The notes: generated from the sequence alone by a model not told the origin. A stretch of DNA of 64,000 bases from Candidatus Syntrophocurvum alkaliphilum (GCF_009734445.1 NZ_CP046457.1:682001-746000); one strand, 5' to 3'. Numbered from the stretch's first letter, positions 44,462 to 54,204 are shown. Numbers and translations are program-made.

Positions 44462-45903
44462 TCAGGTCTACAATATTAATAAATTATGTAGGGAAAATTG
44501 TTTTGATTGTAGGACTAGCAATGCTATCTTCAGTTATTGTTTCTTTAATATATAAAGAAGATGATGCTTTAAACTTATTTATTGCATCTGTAATAACTAT
44601 AGGTGTTGGCTTAGCTACAAGTTTACTAGTTAAAGCTAACAGCAATATAACCTATAGAGAAGGCTTTGCAATAGTTGCATTTGGATGGATAGCTGCTTCT
44701 TTATTTGGAACTCTTCCTTTTGTACTTACTGGATATATGCCTACTTATGCAGATGCTCTTTTTGAGACAGTATCAGGCTTTACAACTACTGGAGCATCGG
44801 TATTAAGTGATATAGAGGCATTGCCTTATGGACTATTATTTTGGCGAAGTTTAACCCAGTGGCTTGGTGGCATGGGAATAATGATTTTATTTATAGCCAT
44901 TATAACTGGTTTAGGAGTTCGCGCTAAACAAATTTACAATGCTGAAATTCCTGGTGGAACAATGGCTGATACTATAAGCCCAAGGATAAGAGAAACAGCT
45001 AAAATTTTATGGAAAACATATATGGTTTTAAGTGTAATACTATGTGTATTATTGTATAGCTTTGGCATGAATTTATTTGATGCTTTAGCACATACATTTA
45101 CTACAATGCCAACAGGGGGATTTTCTACTAAAAATGAGAGTATTGCTGCGTTTTCACCAGCTATTCAATGGATAATTATAATTTTTATGTTTATAGGTGG
45201 GGTTAACTTTGCCCTTCATTATTTTGCTTTTACGAGCAAAAGCATACAAGCCTATATTATGAATGCTGAATTTAGATTATTTTGCTATATTATTATTATT
45301 AGTGGTGTATTAGTAGTTACTAGTATTTCATCTTTAGGAGGAGACCTAGAAGAGACAATACGTAACACATTATTTCAAGTAATTTCTATTGGTACTACTA
45401 CTGGATTTGCTACAGCAGATTATGATATTTGGCCTCCGCTTGCCAAAACTGTACTACTAATGCTAATGTTTATTGGTGCAAGTTCTGGCTCAACCACCTG
45501 CAACATAAAGGTAGGAAGATATTTAATACTTTTTAAACAAGTTTTAGTTGAATTAAAGCAAATGGTTCATCCTAAAGCAATAATATCACTAAAAATGGGA
45601 CAAAAGACAATAAATCAAGGGTTAGTTCGTAACGTACTTGTTTATTTTTTTATGCATATGGTATTTGTAATAAGTGGAGCTATATTACTATCCATTTTAC
45701 AAATTAATATGAGCGATTCTATATCTGCAGCAATTTCCTGTATGGGGAATATTGGACCAGGATTTGGTGCAGTTGGACCTACTGAAAATTATTCATTTAT
45801 ACCGGATTTGGGAAAATACTATTTAAGCTTTTTAATGATTTTAGGTAGATTAGAGATATTTCCAGTACTAGTTCTCTTGCTTCCTCACTACTGGAGAGAG
45901 TAA
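44458..45903 (+). CDS. trkH: Trk potassium transporter TrkH
   Basis: 481 residues with the four pore loops of SKT proteins: TTTGASVLSD, TTMPTGGFSTK, SIGTTTGFATADYD and GNIGPGFGAVGP. About ten or more membrane helices. TTG start at 44458 overlapping the trkA stop. It forms the K+ channel part; terminator at 45934-45966. Confidence 0.94.
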   Translation: MIRSTILINYVGKIVLIVGLAMLSSVIVSLIYKEDDALNLFIASVITIGVGLATSLLVKANSNITYREGFAIVAFGWIAASLFGTLPFVLTGYMPTYADALFETVSGFTTTGASVLSDIEALPYGLLFWRSLTQWLGGMGIMILFIAIITGLGVRAKQIYNAEIPGGTMADTISPRIRETAKILWKTYMVLSVILCVLLYSFGMNLFDALAHTFTTMPTGGFSTKNESIAAFSPAIQWIIIIFMFIGGVNFALHYFAFTSKSIQAYIMNAEFRLFCYIIIISGVLVVTSISSLGGDLEETIRNTLFQVISIGTTTGFATADYDIWPPLAKTVLLMLMFIGASSGSTTCNIKVGRYLILFKQVLVELKQMVHPKAIISLKMGQKTINQGLVRNVLVYFFMHMVFVISGAILLSILQINMSDSISAAISCMGNIGPGFGAVGPTENYSFIPDLGKYYLSFLMILGRLEIFPVLVLLLPHYWRE

Positions 45904-45933
45904 CAAAAGGGAAAAATTGATAATTTTACAATT

Positions 45934-45966
45934 AATACCGACTAAGTTATTAGTCGGTATTTTTTG
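45934..45966 (+). terminator. rho-independent terminator
   Basis: AATACCGACTA pairs with TAGTCGGTATT and ends in Ts. Closes trkAH. Confidence 0.9.
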
Positions 45967-46043
45967 TTTTTTCAGATATATGGCACCGACATTTCTCATT
46001 TTTCATATTATACATTAAGAAATGAATAGAGGAGTTGCAATAA

Positions 46044-47201
46044 ATGATAAATGAAAATGATAGAGATAATCTTCGTGATAAAAAAAGAAAAGAGACTCCT
46101 TTAGTAGGTGTTATAACAGCAAGAAAAAAAAGTGAGAAACGTTCTAATCAATTTCCATCAAAAAGAGAAGGTAGAGTCTTTAGAGAAATGGCTTTAGAGG
46201 GTTATAAAAAAGGTATAACCATCTATTTTTTTTATCCTGATGGTGTTAAATGGAAAGAGAAAAAAATTAATGGATATATATATAAGCCTAAAAGCAAGCC
46301 ATCTTGGGTGAAAAAAGTAATGCCATTACCTGATATTGTTTATAACCGTATTGTTTACCGTAGTCTTGAAAACAAAAAAGAAGTAAAAGAAATATTAAAA
46401 AAATTTGAAGCAAATCCAAATATTTTTCTTTTTAATACAAGGTTTTTAAATAAGTTAGAGTTACACGATGCCTTGATAAAACATGAGACTAGTAAACAGT
46501 TTATACCTGAAACTAATCGCTTTAGTTATGAAAATTTAAAAAAATACTTGCATTCATACAACGAGGTTTTTATTAAACCTAAAAACAATAGTACTGGTAA
46601 AGGCATTATAAAAGTTATTAAAGCTAACAGGGGTTACTATTATTCATTTGCAGAAAGCAAAAAAAACAAATGGTATAGTAGCCCAACAATTGAAAGGCTT
46701 TATAGAAGTTTAAGGTTTAAAGTACCCAATAAATCAAATTATCTAATTCAAATGGGGATACCACTTCTAAAAATGAATGGTCGTATTTTTGATCTTAGAG
46801 CTCAAGTTCAAAAAAATGGTAATGGACAATGGGTTTTAACTGGAATTGCGGTTAGATTAGCTGCGTTAGGTAAATTTGTTACTCACATACCCAATGGTGG
46901 TAGAGCAGCTGAATTTAATAAGGTAATAAAGGAAATTTACAAAAATGAACTAGCCAAAGAAGAAAGAGTAATTAATGAATTAAAAATTATTACCAAACAA
47001 ATACCTAGAATTCTGGAAAATGAACTGCAAATTAATTTAGGAGTACTGTCATTAGATCTTGGTATTGATACTCAAGGTAAGATGTGGATTATTGAAATAA
47101 ATTCAAAACCAGCAAGTTTTGATGAAAAAGATATAAGATTTCGTCACTTAAATTATTTAACAGACTACTTTTTATACATTAACAGTAATAAAGAGGACTG
47201 A
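46044..47201 (+). CDS. YheC/YheD-type ATP-grasp protein, copy 3
   Basis: 385 residues, shorter than copies 1 and 2 because it lacks most of the N-terminal beta domain. ATP-grasp blocks: FIKPKNNSTGKGIIKV, DLRAQVQKNGNGQWVLTGIAVRLA and LSLDLGIDTQGKMWIIEINSKPA. GAGGAG before the ATG. It is separated by three bases from the amidoligase gene, so the two surely act together; ATP-grasp plus amidoligase pairs have been proposed to build or modify peptides. Confidence 0.85.
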   Translation: MINENDRDNLRDKKRKETPLVGVITARKKSEKRSNQFPSKREGRVFREMALEGYKKGITIYFFYPDGVKWKEKKINGYIYKPKSKPSWVKKVMPLPDIVYNRIVYRSLENKKEVKEILKKFEANPNIFLFNTRFLNKLELHDALIKHETSKQFIPETNRFSYENLKKYLHSYNEVFIKPKNNSTGKGIIKVIKANRGYYYSFAESKKNKWYSSPTIERLYRSLRFKVPNKSNYLIQMGIPLLKMNGRIFDLRAQVQKNGNGQWVLTGIAVRLAALGKFVTHIPNGGRAAEFNKVIKEIYKNELAKEERVINELKIITKQIPRILENELQINLGVLSLDLGIDTQGKMWIIEINSKPASFDEKDIRFRHLNYLTDYFLYINSNKED

Positions 47202-47204
47202 TAT

Positions 47205-48824
47205 ATGATGAATTTAGGTATATATTATAAAAAAAATAAGATAGGTAATAAAATATATGATAAATTAAGTGAGAGCATAAGTGCGATTGAATACCAAGAA
47301 TTTAAAATTAAAAATCAAATATATTTAAATATTCAATTAAAAAAAGAGGGATCTAATTTAAAAAGAGTACTAAATACACCTAAAGCAATAGTAAATACTA
47401 TTTCAAGGGATACACTTTCTGAAATTCTTCAACATAATAATGTGGCTCAAATTAAGGGAAGAGAGTCTATTAATCGTACTTACGAAATATTAATCTTTGA
47501 TTTATCAGTAATCTCTATTAGGCAAATTACTCATACTAGAAATAAAAAAACAGTTAAATATGCAAGTAAAAAAGATGCTAAAAAGGCAGTAGAAATAGCA
47601 TTAAGAGCTCTATACTTGACTGGTCTTGATTTTGGTATGGTAAAGGTGGTATTTACCTCTAGGCATGCATATAAAATAAGGACCATTAATCCGTCACCTA
47701 TTATTAGAGAACGAGATTTTAGTTTGTTTATTAAAAAAATTAAAAGGCTTTATGATAATGAAGGCACAGCAAAAAATGCAAATATAAAGATGGGCGCTGA
47801 TCCTGAATTTATGTTAATAAATGCTAATAGTGGCAGATTAATAGCAGCATCAAAATATTTTCCGAGGGAAGGTACTGTTGGTTGTGATAGCATTAGGATA
47901 CCAAATCGTCAACAACGTCCAATTGCTGAAATAAGGCCAGCCCCTGAAGAATCTCCATTAGAATTACTTGACAACATAAAGAAAGCATTAAATAATGCTA
48001 ATAAAATGGCTCCCTATAAAAATGTAAAATGGATTGCAGGAAGCCTACCTGTGAGTGGATATCCAATTGGTGGGCATATTCATTTTAGCAAAATTAAATC
48101 TAATTATAGCATATTAAGAGCTTTAGATAATTATATTTGCATTCCTATTTTTTTAATTGAAAACCCAAGAACAGCAACAATACGTAGAAAAAAATATGGT
48201 TTTTTATTTGACTATAGAGAAAAAGATTATGGGGGGTTTGAGTATAGAACCCCTGGAAGTTGGTTAGTATCACAAGAAGTTGCTACAGCTATATTATGTT
48301 TAGCAAAAGTTGTAGCTAGTCATTATTACGAATTAAGAAGGAATTTCTTTTTAAATGTAGAAGCGCATAAAGCTTTTTATTCTGGCAATCAGAACTATTT
48401 TAAACCTATATTTAGAAAATTATGGAGTGATATTGAACAAACCAGTTCATATATTTTCTATGAAAAAGAACTAAAAACCCTATATACTATGATTTTTAAC
48501 AATGATTTATGGAATGAAAAAGATGATTTAAGAAAAGCTTGGGAAGTTTCTTGGAATAATAAAAAATCTTCTAGTAACAAAAATAAATCCAGAAAAACAT
48601 CAACTACATCTACTAGATCCAATTCATCTAGAAACACAAGAAGAAGACCAAGGAGTGTTACTACTCGTACCAATAGTAGAAGCACAAATAGATCATCAAA
48701 TACTGGTAATACAAACAGTAGTCAAAATCAAGAACAGAATAATAGAAACCGGAGTACTGTTACCCAAGGAAGGATAACAGTATCCGGTCCAACAATTCAT
48801 ACACAACCATTAAGATTTTATTAG
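47205..48824 (+). CDS. amidoligase (phiEco32 type-2 like) with low-complexity tail
   Basis: 539 residues. From about 195, GADPEFMLIN, VGCDSIR, RPIAEIRPAPEESPLELL, GYPIGGHIHFS and DYGGFEYRTPGSWL match the glutamine-synthetase-fold COOH-NH2 ligase type 2 family. The first 190 residues are not recognised. The end (about 452-530) is almost only Ser, Thr, Asn, Arg and Gln, unlike any enzyme domain; it could be a self-substrate, an anchor or a matrix-binding part. Coupled to the ATP-grasp gene before it, and its stop overlaps that of the convergent M14-like gene. Confidence 0.78.
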   Translation: MMNLGIYYKKNKIGNKIYDKLSESISAIEYQEFKIKNQIYLNIQLKKEGSNLKRVLNTPKAIVNTISRDTLSEILQHNNVAQIKGRESINRTYEILIFDLSVISIRQITHTRNKKTVKYASKKDAKKAVEIALRALYLTGLDFGMVKVVFTSRHAYKIRTINPSPIIRERDFSLFIKKIKRLYDNEGTAKNANIKMGADPEFMLINANSGRLIAASKYFPREGTVGCDSIRIPNRQQRPIAEIRPAPEESPLELLDNIKKALNNANKMAPYKNVKWIAGSLPVSGYPIGGHIHFSKIKSNYSILRALDNYICIPIFLIENPRTATIRRKKYGFLFDYREKDYGGFEYRTPGSWLVSQEVATAILCLAKVVASHYYELRRNFFLNVEAHKAFYSGNQNYFKPIFRKLWSDIEQTSSYIFYEKELKTLYTMIFNNDLWNEKDDLRKAWEVSWNNKKSSSNKNKSRKTSTTSTRSNSSRNTRRRPRSVTTRTNSRSTNRSSNTGNTNSSQNQEQNNRNRSTVTQGRITVSGPTIHTQPLRFY

Positions 48825-51163
48825 CGCATACCAGCTTCTTCTAAGAGAATATCAGTAGCTATTAGTTGATTATCTATTCTAGTAGATAAATCCTGTTTCA
48901 TACATGACTCAAAGATGAAAGAATTTACTCCTAGATGTTGTCCAGCACTTCTAGCTAAACTTCCTTGTACTGGATAGGTTAATAAAGTAAATCTTTCTAG
49001 AGAACGAGTTGCGTTTGTATTTAATTCACTAACCATTCTTTCTGCAACAGGTGTCATTTCAGAGTTAGGATAATGAATAACAGTTTGGCCAACTGAATTA
49101 GTTGATGGATTCCTATGAAAATCAAAACCTTCATGCATATCCATTAACCAATCAACATCATAATCTTTTACTACATCGTATATTGCACTAGCTAATACAT
49201 GGCTTGGGTTTCCTGTTCTAGTAGTTGGGAATTCTCTATTTAGGTCACCTTCACCTGGAGCAGAGCGTCTATTAGCTTCAATAGCTAATTTATTTGCTTC
49301 AGGTATTACTAATAAAGTACCTTTATTAGGAGAATATTCTTTAACTTTGTTTGCAGCATGATATCCTGCAATTTCACTACCATGTATACCACCAACAATC
49401 AGAACAGTTGGACCGGGAACTCCACTATCTATAATATAAAGTTCAGTAGCATATTTAGTACCCGGTGCAAGAATTTCAACCTCTCTAGTTTCGCTAATTT
49501 CTGGATCGGAAACTTCAATCATATTTAATTGATGAAGAAGCATAGTAACAGTTCTTATTTGATAGTCAATTCTAGTATCTAAATCATCTTTAAGAGTACT
49601 TTCAAATATAAAAGAATTAACTCCTAAAATTTCAGCTGTACTTCTTGTAAGACTACCATGAGCAGGAAATCTTAATACTGAAAAATGCTCAGATGAATTA
49701 GTAATTGATCTGTTCAATGCAGCATTAGCTCTTTCTACAAATCCTTGGGTTTCTCCTACTGGTTGATAAATAAAAGTTTGTCCAAAAGCTCTATCACTTG
49801 AAGAAATATGATAATCATGTCCTTCATGCATGTCCATAAGCCAATCAACATCATATTCTTCGATAACATCAAAAATTTCTTGAGCTAAGAAATGATCAGC
49901 ATTTCCATTATCACTTCTAGGAAATACACGGTTCATATCAGGCTCTCCGGAAACAGTTCTTTGATTAATGTCAATTGCAGGCTTATTAGCCTCTGGTAAA
50001 ACTAATAAAGTGCCTCTTTCAATTTCAAAATCTTTAACTTTTTCGGCAGTCTTATAACCAGCAACACCATGACCATGAATACCACCAACAACCATAACAG
50101 TTGGGCCTGGTACTTCACCTTCGATAACATACATCTCAGTTTCATAGTCTGTGTCTCTAGCTAAAGTAAAAGTATTATAGTTTTCTTCAACTGGCTTTTC
50201 TTCAATTTCTTTCATATTAATTTCTTGAAGAAGCATAGTAACAGTTCTTATTTGGTAGTCAATTCTAGTATCTAAATCATCTTTAAGAGTACTTTCAAAT
50301 ATAAAAGAATTAACTCCTAAAATTTCAGCTGTACTTCTAGCAAGACTACCATGAGCAGGAAATCTTAATACTGAAAAATGCTCTGATGAACGTAATATAG
50401 TTCTGTTAAGCTCATCATTAGCTTTTTCAACAAACTCTTGGGTTTCACCTACAGGTTGATAAATAAAAGTTTGTCCAAAAGCTCTATCACTTGAAGAAAT
50501 GTGATAATCATGTCCTTCATGCATGTCCATAAGCCAATCAACATCATATTCTTCAATCACATCAAAAATCTCTTGAGCTAAGAAATGATCAGCATTTTCA
50601 TTATCACTTTTAGGAAACACACGATTCATATCAGGCTCTCCTGAAACAGTTCGTTGATTAATGTCAATTGCAGGCTTATTAGCTTCTGGTAAAACTAATA
50701 AAGTACCTCTTTCAATTTCAAAATCTTTAACTTTTTCGGCAGCTTTATAACCAGCAACACCATGACCATGAATACCTCCAACTACCATAACAGTTGGACC
50801 TGGTACTTCACTTTCGATGACATACATCTCTGTTTCATAGTCTGTGTCTCTAGCTAAAACTATCTTATTGGGATCTTCTAGTTCTGGGTTTACTATGGGA
50901 TCTATCAAACTACTGGGAATAGTAAGATTATAATCTGAACCACTTAAGGTTAGAAATGATTCAAATGTTGATCCATTAAAATTAAATTCGATAGGAACTT
51001 CTTTAGAATTGTCATTGTCACCTATGGTAATGTCAAATGTACCAGAATAGGTGTCAGTTGCTGCTTTTACTTCCTCCAATCCAACAAAAGCAACAAAAAC
51101 AAGAATAATTGCTAGTATTACGGATGAGAGCATACATTTACCTTGATGTCTTACTTTTTGCAT
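48821..51163 (-). CDS. secreted protein with three tandem M14/AstE-like domains
   Basis: 780 residues with signal peptide (cut after about 35, VKAA) and a beta-rich lead region (36-98). Three related domains follow: about 100-320, 333-550 and 560-780. The third has GGIHGSEIAGY and MDMHEG, the H-x-x-E and H zinc ligands of M14/succinylglutamate-desuccinylase-like enzymes. Domains 1 and 2, nearly identical to each other, read GGIHGHGVAGY, so the Glu ligand is replaced. Only domain 3 looks fully catalytic. Outer-surface carboxypeptidase or amidase is likely. AAGGGAAGG upstream of the ATG. Confidence 0.8.
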   Translation of the reverse strand: MQKVRHQGKCMLSSVILAIILVFVAFVGLEEVKAATDTYSGTFDITIGDNDNSKEVPIEFNFNGSTFESFLTLSGSDYNLTIPSSLIDPIVNPELEDPNKIVLARDTDYETEMYVIESEVPGPTVMVVGGIHGHGVAGYKAAEKVKDFEIERGTLLVLPEANKPAIDINQRTVSGEPDMNRVFPKSDNENADHFLAQEIFDVIEEYDVDWLMDMHEGHDYHISSSDRAFGQTFIYQPVGETQEFVEKANDELNRTILRSSEHFSVLRFPAHGSLARSTAEILGVNSFIFESTLKDDLDTRIDYQIRTVTMLLQEINMKEIEEKPVEENYNTFTLARDTDYETEMYVIEGEVPGPTVMVVGGIHGHGVAGYKTAEKVKDFEIERGTLLVLPEANKPAIDINQRTVSGEPDMNRVFPRSDNGNADHFLAQEIFDVIEEYDVDWLMDMHEGHDYHISSSDRAFGQTFIYQPVGETQGFVERANAALNRSITNSSEHFSVLRFPAHGSLTRSTAEILGVNSFIFESTLKDDLDTRIDYQIRTVTMLLHQLNMIEVSDPEISETREVEILAPGTKYATELYIIDSGVPGPTVLIVGGIHGSEIAGYHAANKVKEYSPNKGTLLVIPEANKLAIEANRRSAPGEGDLNREFPTTRTGNPSHVLASAIYDVVKDYDVDWLMDMHEGFDFHRNPSTNSVGQTVIHYPNSEMTPVAERMVSELNTNATRSLERFTLLTYPVQGSLARSAGQHLGVNSFIFESCMKQDLSTRIDNQLIATDILLEEAGMR
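49460..50870. repeat. tandem duplication inside the M14-like gene
   Basis: The DNA for domain 2 (about 49520-50160) and domain 1 (about 50210-50860) is nearly identical over about 650 bases, including long exact runs, while domain 3 is diverged. This points to a recent duplication and a risk of recombination or assembly collapse. Confidence 0.75.
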
Positions 51164-51291
51164 TTTAATTCAATCCTTCCCTTCTTTAATTTATTTTTGA
51201 AAAAAAGTAAGTAACACCAAGATTCAACAAATATTAACAAATACCTTTTTAAATACCAAGGTAAATGCTGGTAATTACATCATAAATATAC

Positions 51292-51582
51292 TTATTCAGA
51301 TAATATTTGATAGGAAAAACTAGTCAACTCGACACTTTCAGTAAAACGATATATAGTATCCTCTACTACATTAGTAAATAATTCCATATCACTATGTGAA
51401 TTACTTACTGCTGTAAAACCTAAAATAGATCTTTGCCACAAGTCTTGATATTCTACTTCAGCAACTGAAATATTAAAACGTTTTCTAATCCTATCGATTA
51501 TGCTATTAATTGTTTTTCTTTTTTCTTTTAGTGAAGTCGTGTAGGGGAAAAATAATTCTGCTTGACCGTAAACGATATACAT
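51292..51582 (-). CDS. DUF503 (YlxP-type) protein
   Basis: 96 residues, ferredoxin-like fold. The LKEKRKTINSIIDRIRKRFNISVAEVEYQDLWQRSILGFTAVSN run is the family signature. In many Firmicutes the gene stands beside infB and rbfA; here it stands alone. ATG at 51582 follows AAGGAG by seven bases. Confidence 0.85.
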   Translation of the reverse strand: MYIVYGQAELFFPYTTSLKEKRKTINSIIDRIRKRFNISVAEVEYQDLWQRSILGFTAVSNSHSDMELFTNVVEDTIYRFTESVELTSFSYQILSE

Positions 51583-51859
51583 AAACAAACTCCTTACTAA
51601 ATTTAATAAATAACAATTATAAACATAATAACAAAATATAACCTCATTTACATCTTTAATGGAACTATAAAAATAAATAGAAATAAAAAAGGACCTAATA
51701 CACTTGAACTTTGTCGAAATTTTGGTAGGATATATATAAGATTTTTAGCAATAAAACATTGTTACTATATATATAAAAATGATTGATAATAGATAATATT
51801 AAAGATATAATATAAATGGTGAAGTAGATTTGATTGTAGTATGGGGGGAGTTGAATAAT

Positions 51860-52816
51860 TTGAATATAGAACAATTTGAAGTATTCAGAACAATAGCGCA
51901 AACAAAAAGCTTTACAAAAGCTGCAAACATTTTGAATTTTACACAGCCTGCCATTAGTTCTCAAATTAAACTATTAGAAAAAAAGTTTAATGTAAGTCTT
52001 TTTGAACGAACAAACAATGGAGTACGTCTAACCGAAGCAGGTAAGAAATTTTACGACTATGGTGATAGAATTTTGACTTTATATACCCAAATGGAAAACG
52101 ACATAAGTAAATTAAGTGGTCAACAAAACAGGGAGTGTATTAAGGTTGGTGCTAGTTATACAGCAGGAAACTATTATCTTCCAAGTTCAATAATAAATTA
52201 TAAAGAACGAAATCCAAATATAAATATTCGTCTAGAAATAAGTAATATAGATGATATCATTGAAAAAGTTCGCAATAGAATTATTGACTTAGGTGTCATA
52301 GAAGGAGAAATTGAAGGAGCTGATCTAAATAAAAGTAAAATCAAAAGTATTAAATTAGTTTTAATAGCTCCACCAACTGGAAAATGGTTAGACATTAATT
52401 CAATAACAGTAGACGAATTAAGGAAAGAACCTTTTATAGCTAGAGAAGAGGAGTCAAGCTTTAGACAATTCATTAGTAATTATTTAACTTCTAAAGGGAT
52501 AAATATTGACAAGTTTAATATTTTAACTGAAATTACAAGCTTTGAAGCTATAAAGTATGCGGTAATGGATCATAAAGGTGTTGCTATAGTACCAAGCCCA
52601 GTTGTTGAAAAAGAGTTAAGAGAGGGTTATTTAAAACAAATAAAAGTTGAAGATTTATACCTTTATTGGGATATGAATATAATTTATAGAGCTAATGAGT
52701 CATTAATTGGCTATAAAGAAGATTTTATAAATTATATATCTGAACCCCAACAACCATCAACATTGAAAGAAACTGAAAACGAAGAAATTAGAAATCAACG
52801 ATTAAGATTTATATAG
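51860..52816 (+). CDS. LysR-family transcriptional regulator
   Basis: 318 residues. The N-terminal HTH is FEVFRTIAQTKSFTKAANILNFTQPAISSQIKLLEKKFNVSLFERT; the rest is a periplasmic-binding-like effector domain, similar in build to the CysL/CbbR group. The effector is unknown. TTG at 51860 lies nine bases after GGGGGAG; earlier in-frame codons would include that site. Target genes are not evident: the divergent neighbour is DUF503. Confidence 0.87.
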   Translation: MNIEQFEVFRTIAQTKSFTKAANILNFTQPAISSQIKLLEKKFNVSLFERTNNGVRLTEAGKKFYDYGDRILTLYTQMENDISKLSGQQNRECIKVGASYTAGNYYLPSSIINYKERNPNINIRLEISNIDDIIEKVRNRIIDLGVIEGEIEGADLNKSKIKSIKLVLIAPPTGKWLDINSITVDELRKEPFIAREEESSFRQFISNYLTSKGINIDKFNILTEITSFEAIKYAVMDHKGVAIVPSPVVEKELREGYLKQIKVEDLYLYWDMNIIYRANESLIGYKEDFINYISEPQQPSTLKETENEEIRNQRLRFI

Positions 52817-52825
52817 TTTATTTTA

Positions 52826-52856
52826 AAATAGCCGGATAACAATCCGGCTATTTTTA
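52826..52856 (+). terminator. rho-independent terminator
   Basis: AAATAGCCGGAT pairs with ATCCGGCTATTT around AACA; T tail. Closes the LysR gene. Confidence 0.92.
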
Positions 52857-52875
52857 TATTATTTAACAATATTAA

Positions 52876-53035
52876 TCATTTTTTCAACTTCCTATAATGA
52901 ACATTATGTAAACTAGCTTTTTTCTGAATTAAATTTTTTCCGAATTCTTTAATATTTATACCTGCAAAAATATTTCTCTGATATTTTAATTGACGTTTAA
53001 CATTTACATCTGCACCAAAGTCTATTATTGAAAAT
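52876..53035 (-). pseudogene. short gene remnant, unknown
   Basis: A minus-strand frame without start reads IIDFGADVNVKRQLKYQRNI and ends HYRKLKK. Codon use looks coding, but it is about 52 codons, lacks a start and ribosome site, and lies in a decayed stretch. Source family not recognised. Confidence 0.35.
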
Positions 53036-53047
53036 ACCAAGATACAT

Positions 53048-53385
53048 TTAATGTGGTTTTTGAAAAGAGATAAAATAAATTCTGTTAATAGTTATATTAA
53101 AACCGAATGCTTTAGGGTCTATATCAAGTTCCTTAATATCATGAAGTATATAAATAAAAGTATTTTTTAATTCTACTATATTAATTAATGGTAAAAAACT
53201 AGCACAGTCTCCTTTATCTATATTACCTTTAACAGCTACAACTGGAGCTATTGTTTCAAATTTATCTAATATAACTGTACCAATATCCCTTGCATGAATT
53301 AATAAATTACAATTCTTAAACAAAGAATATATTTCAGGCCTATTTAATCCATTATTACCCCTACCTATTAGTCATCGCATTTATT
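53048..53385 (-). pseudogene. remnant of YfcE-type metallophosphoesterase
   Basis: The frame NRPEIYSLFKNCNLLIHARDIG, then APVVAVKGNIDKGD, corresponds to residues of YfcE/MJ0936 phosphodiesterases (HAGDIG; V-x-GN-x-D). The N-terminal SDTHG is lost: an ATG at about 53385 is followed by a stop and a deletion. The C-terminal GHSH part is also missing. The Arg in HARDIG replaces the usual Gly. About 110 of 160 residues remain. Confidence 0.6.
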
Positions 53386-53640
53386 TCCTGAAAATCCTTA
53401 ATAGTGCCCTCTTTAACTATTTTCTTATAGTGCCCTAAAAAAAATGAGTCAAAAAGAACTGTCCCCTTTGACTCCTATGAATTTTGTGAATTTTGCAATT
53501 TATAGAAGGATTATAAGAACAAAACTGGAATAAGTTTCATTAATACACAAAATATTGGAATGATATCTGGGAAGTTTCGTCTTACATTATCTAAAAAGTA
53601 CACATGTTTATAATATTATATTATTAGAAAGGAAAGTGAA
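53386..53640. other. degenerate intergenic region
   Basis: 255 bases with no supported gene. It contains the dispersed hairpin repeat at 53445-53474 and a short repeat of AGTGCCCT (53404 and 53429). The ribosome site of the DUF2284 gene is at its right end. Confidence 0.5.
53445..53474 (-). repeat. dispersed hairpin repeat, copy 1
   Basis: TGAGTCAAAAAGAACTGTCC then CCTTTGACTC: the outer GAGTCAAA pairs with TTTGACTC. On the minus strand eight Ts follow, so it can act as a terminator. Related copies at 54205-54220 (partial) and 55081-55115. Confidence 0.75.
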
Positions 53641-54180
53641 ATTATTGATTTTAAACAAGTAGAGTCATTATTACAGAAAAATAGTTTTTATGATTTTAAG
53701 TGGATTGAAGCTAAAGAAATTATTGTTGAGCAGTGGGTTAGATTTAAATGTACTTTTTCGTGTGATAGTTATGCTACGAAACCTGTATGTCCCCCTAATG
53801 TGCCACCAATAGCTGAGTGTGAAAAGTTTTTTTCTGAATTCTCAAACGCTATAATTTTGAGAGTAGAATCGCCGGCACATCATAGAAATTTTGATTTTAA
53901 GGTATTTGAAGAAACTGATGATAAAGTTTTGGAACTAGAAAAAGATTTATTTTATGCTGGTTATTATAAAGCTATGGCTTTTTCTGCAACTATTTGCTAT
54001 AGATGTGGGGATGAATGTGCAAAAAATACTGAATGTAAAAATAATTATAAGTCTAGACCGACTCCTGAAGCTTTAGGTGTAGATATATTTGCAACGGTTA
54101 AAAAGATTGGATATCCCATTGAAGTATTATCTAGTTATGATCAAAATATGAATAGGTATTATTTAATAATGATTGAATAA
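53641..54180 (+). CDS. DUF2284 metal-binding protein (ATT start?)
   Basis: About 180 residues. CTFSCDSYATKPVCPPNVPP near the N-terminus and CYRCGDECAKNTECKNNYKSRPTPEALGVD near 110-140 are the Cys blocks of DUF2284. The frame is open from 53614 with no ATG, GTG or TTG before 53800, and a start there would drop the first Cys block. AAAGGA at 53629-53633 stands seven bases before ATT at 53641 (another ATT at 53644), so ATT initiation is plausible; loss of the start by mutation is the alternative. Function of the family unknown. Confidence 0.65.
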   Translation: MIDFKQVESLLQKNSFYDFKWIEAKEIIVEQWVRFKCTFSCDSYATKPVCPPNVPPIAECEKFFSEFSNAIILRVESPAHHRNFDFKVFEETDDKVLELEKDLFYAGYYKAMAFSATICYRCGDECAKNTECKNNYKSRPTPEALGVDIFATVKKIGYPIEVLSSYDQNMNRYYLIMIE

Positions 54181-54204
54181 GTGATTCAACTGCATAGTTG
54201 AGAT

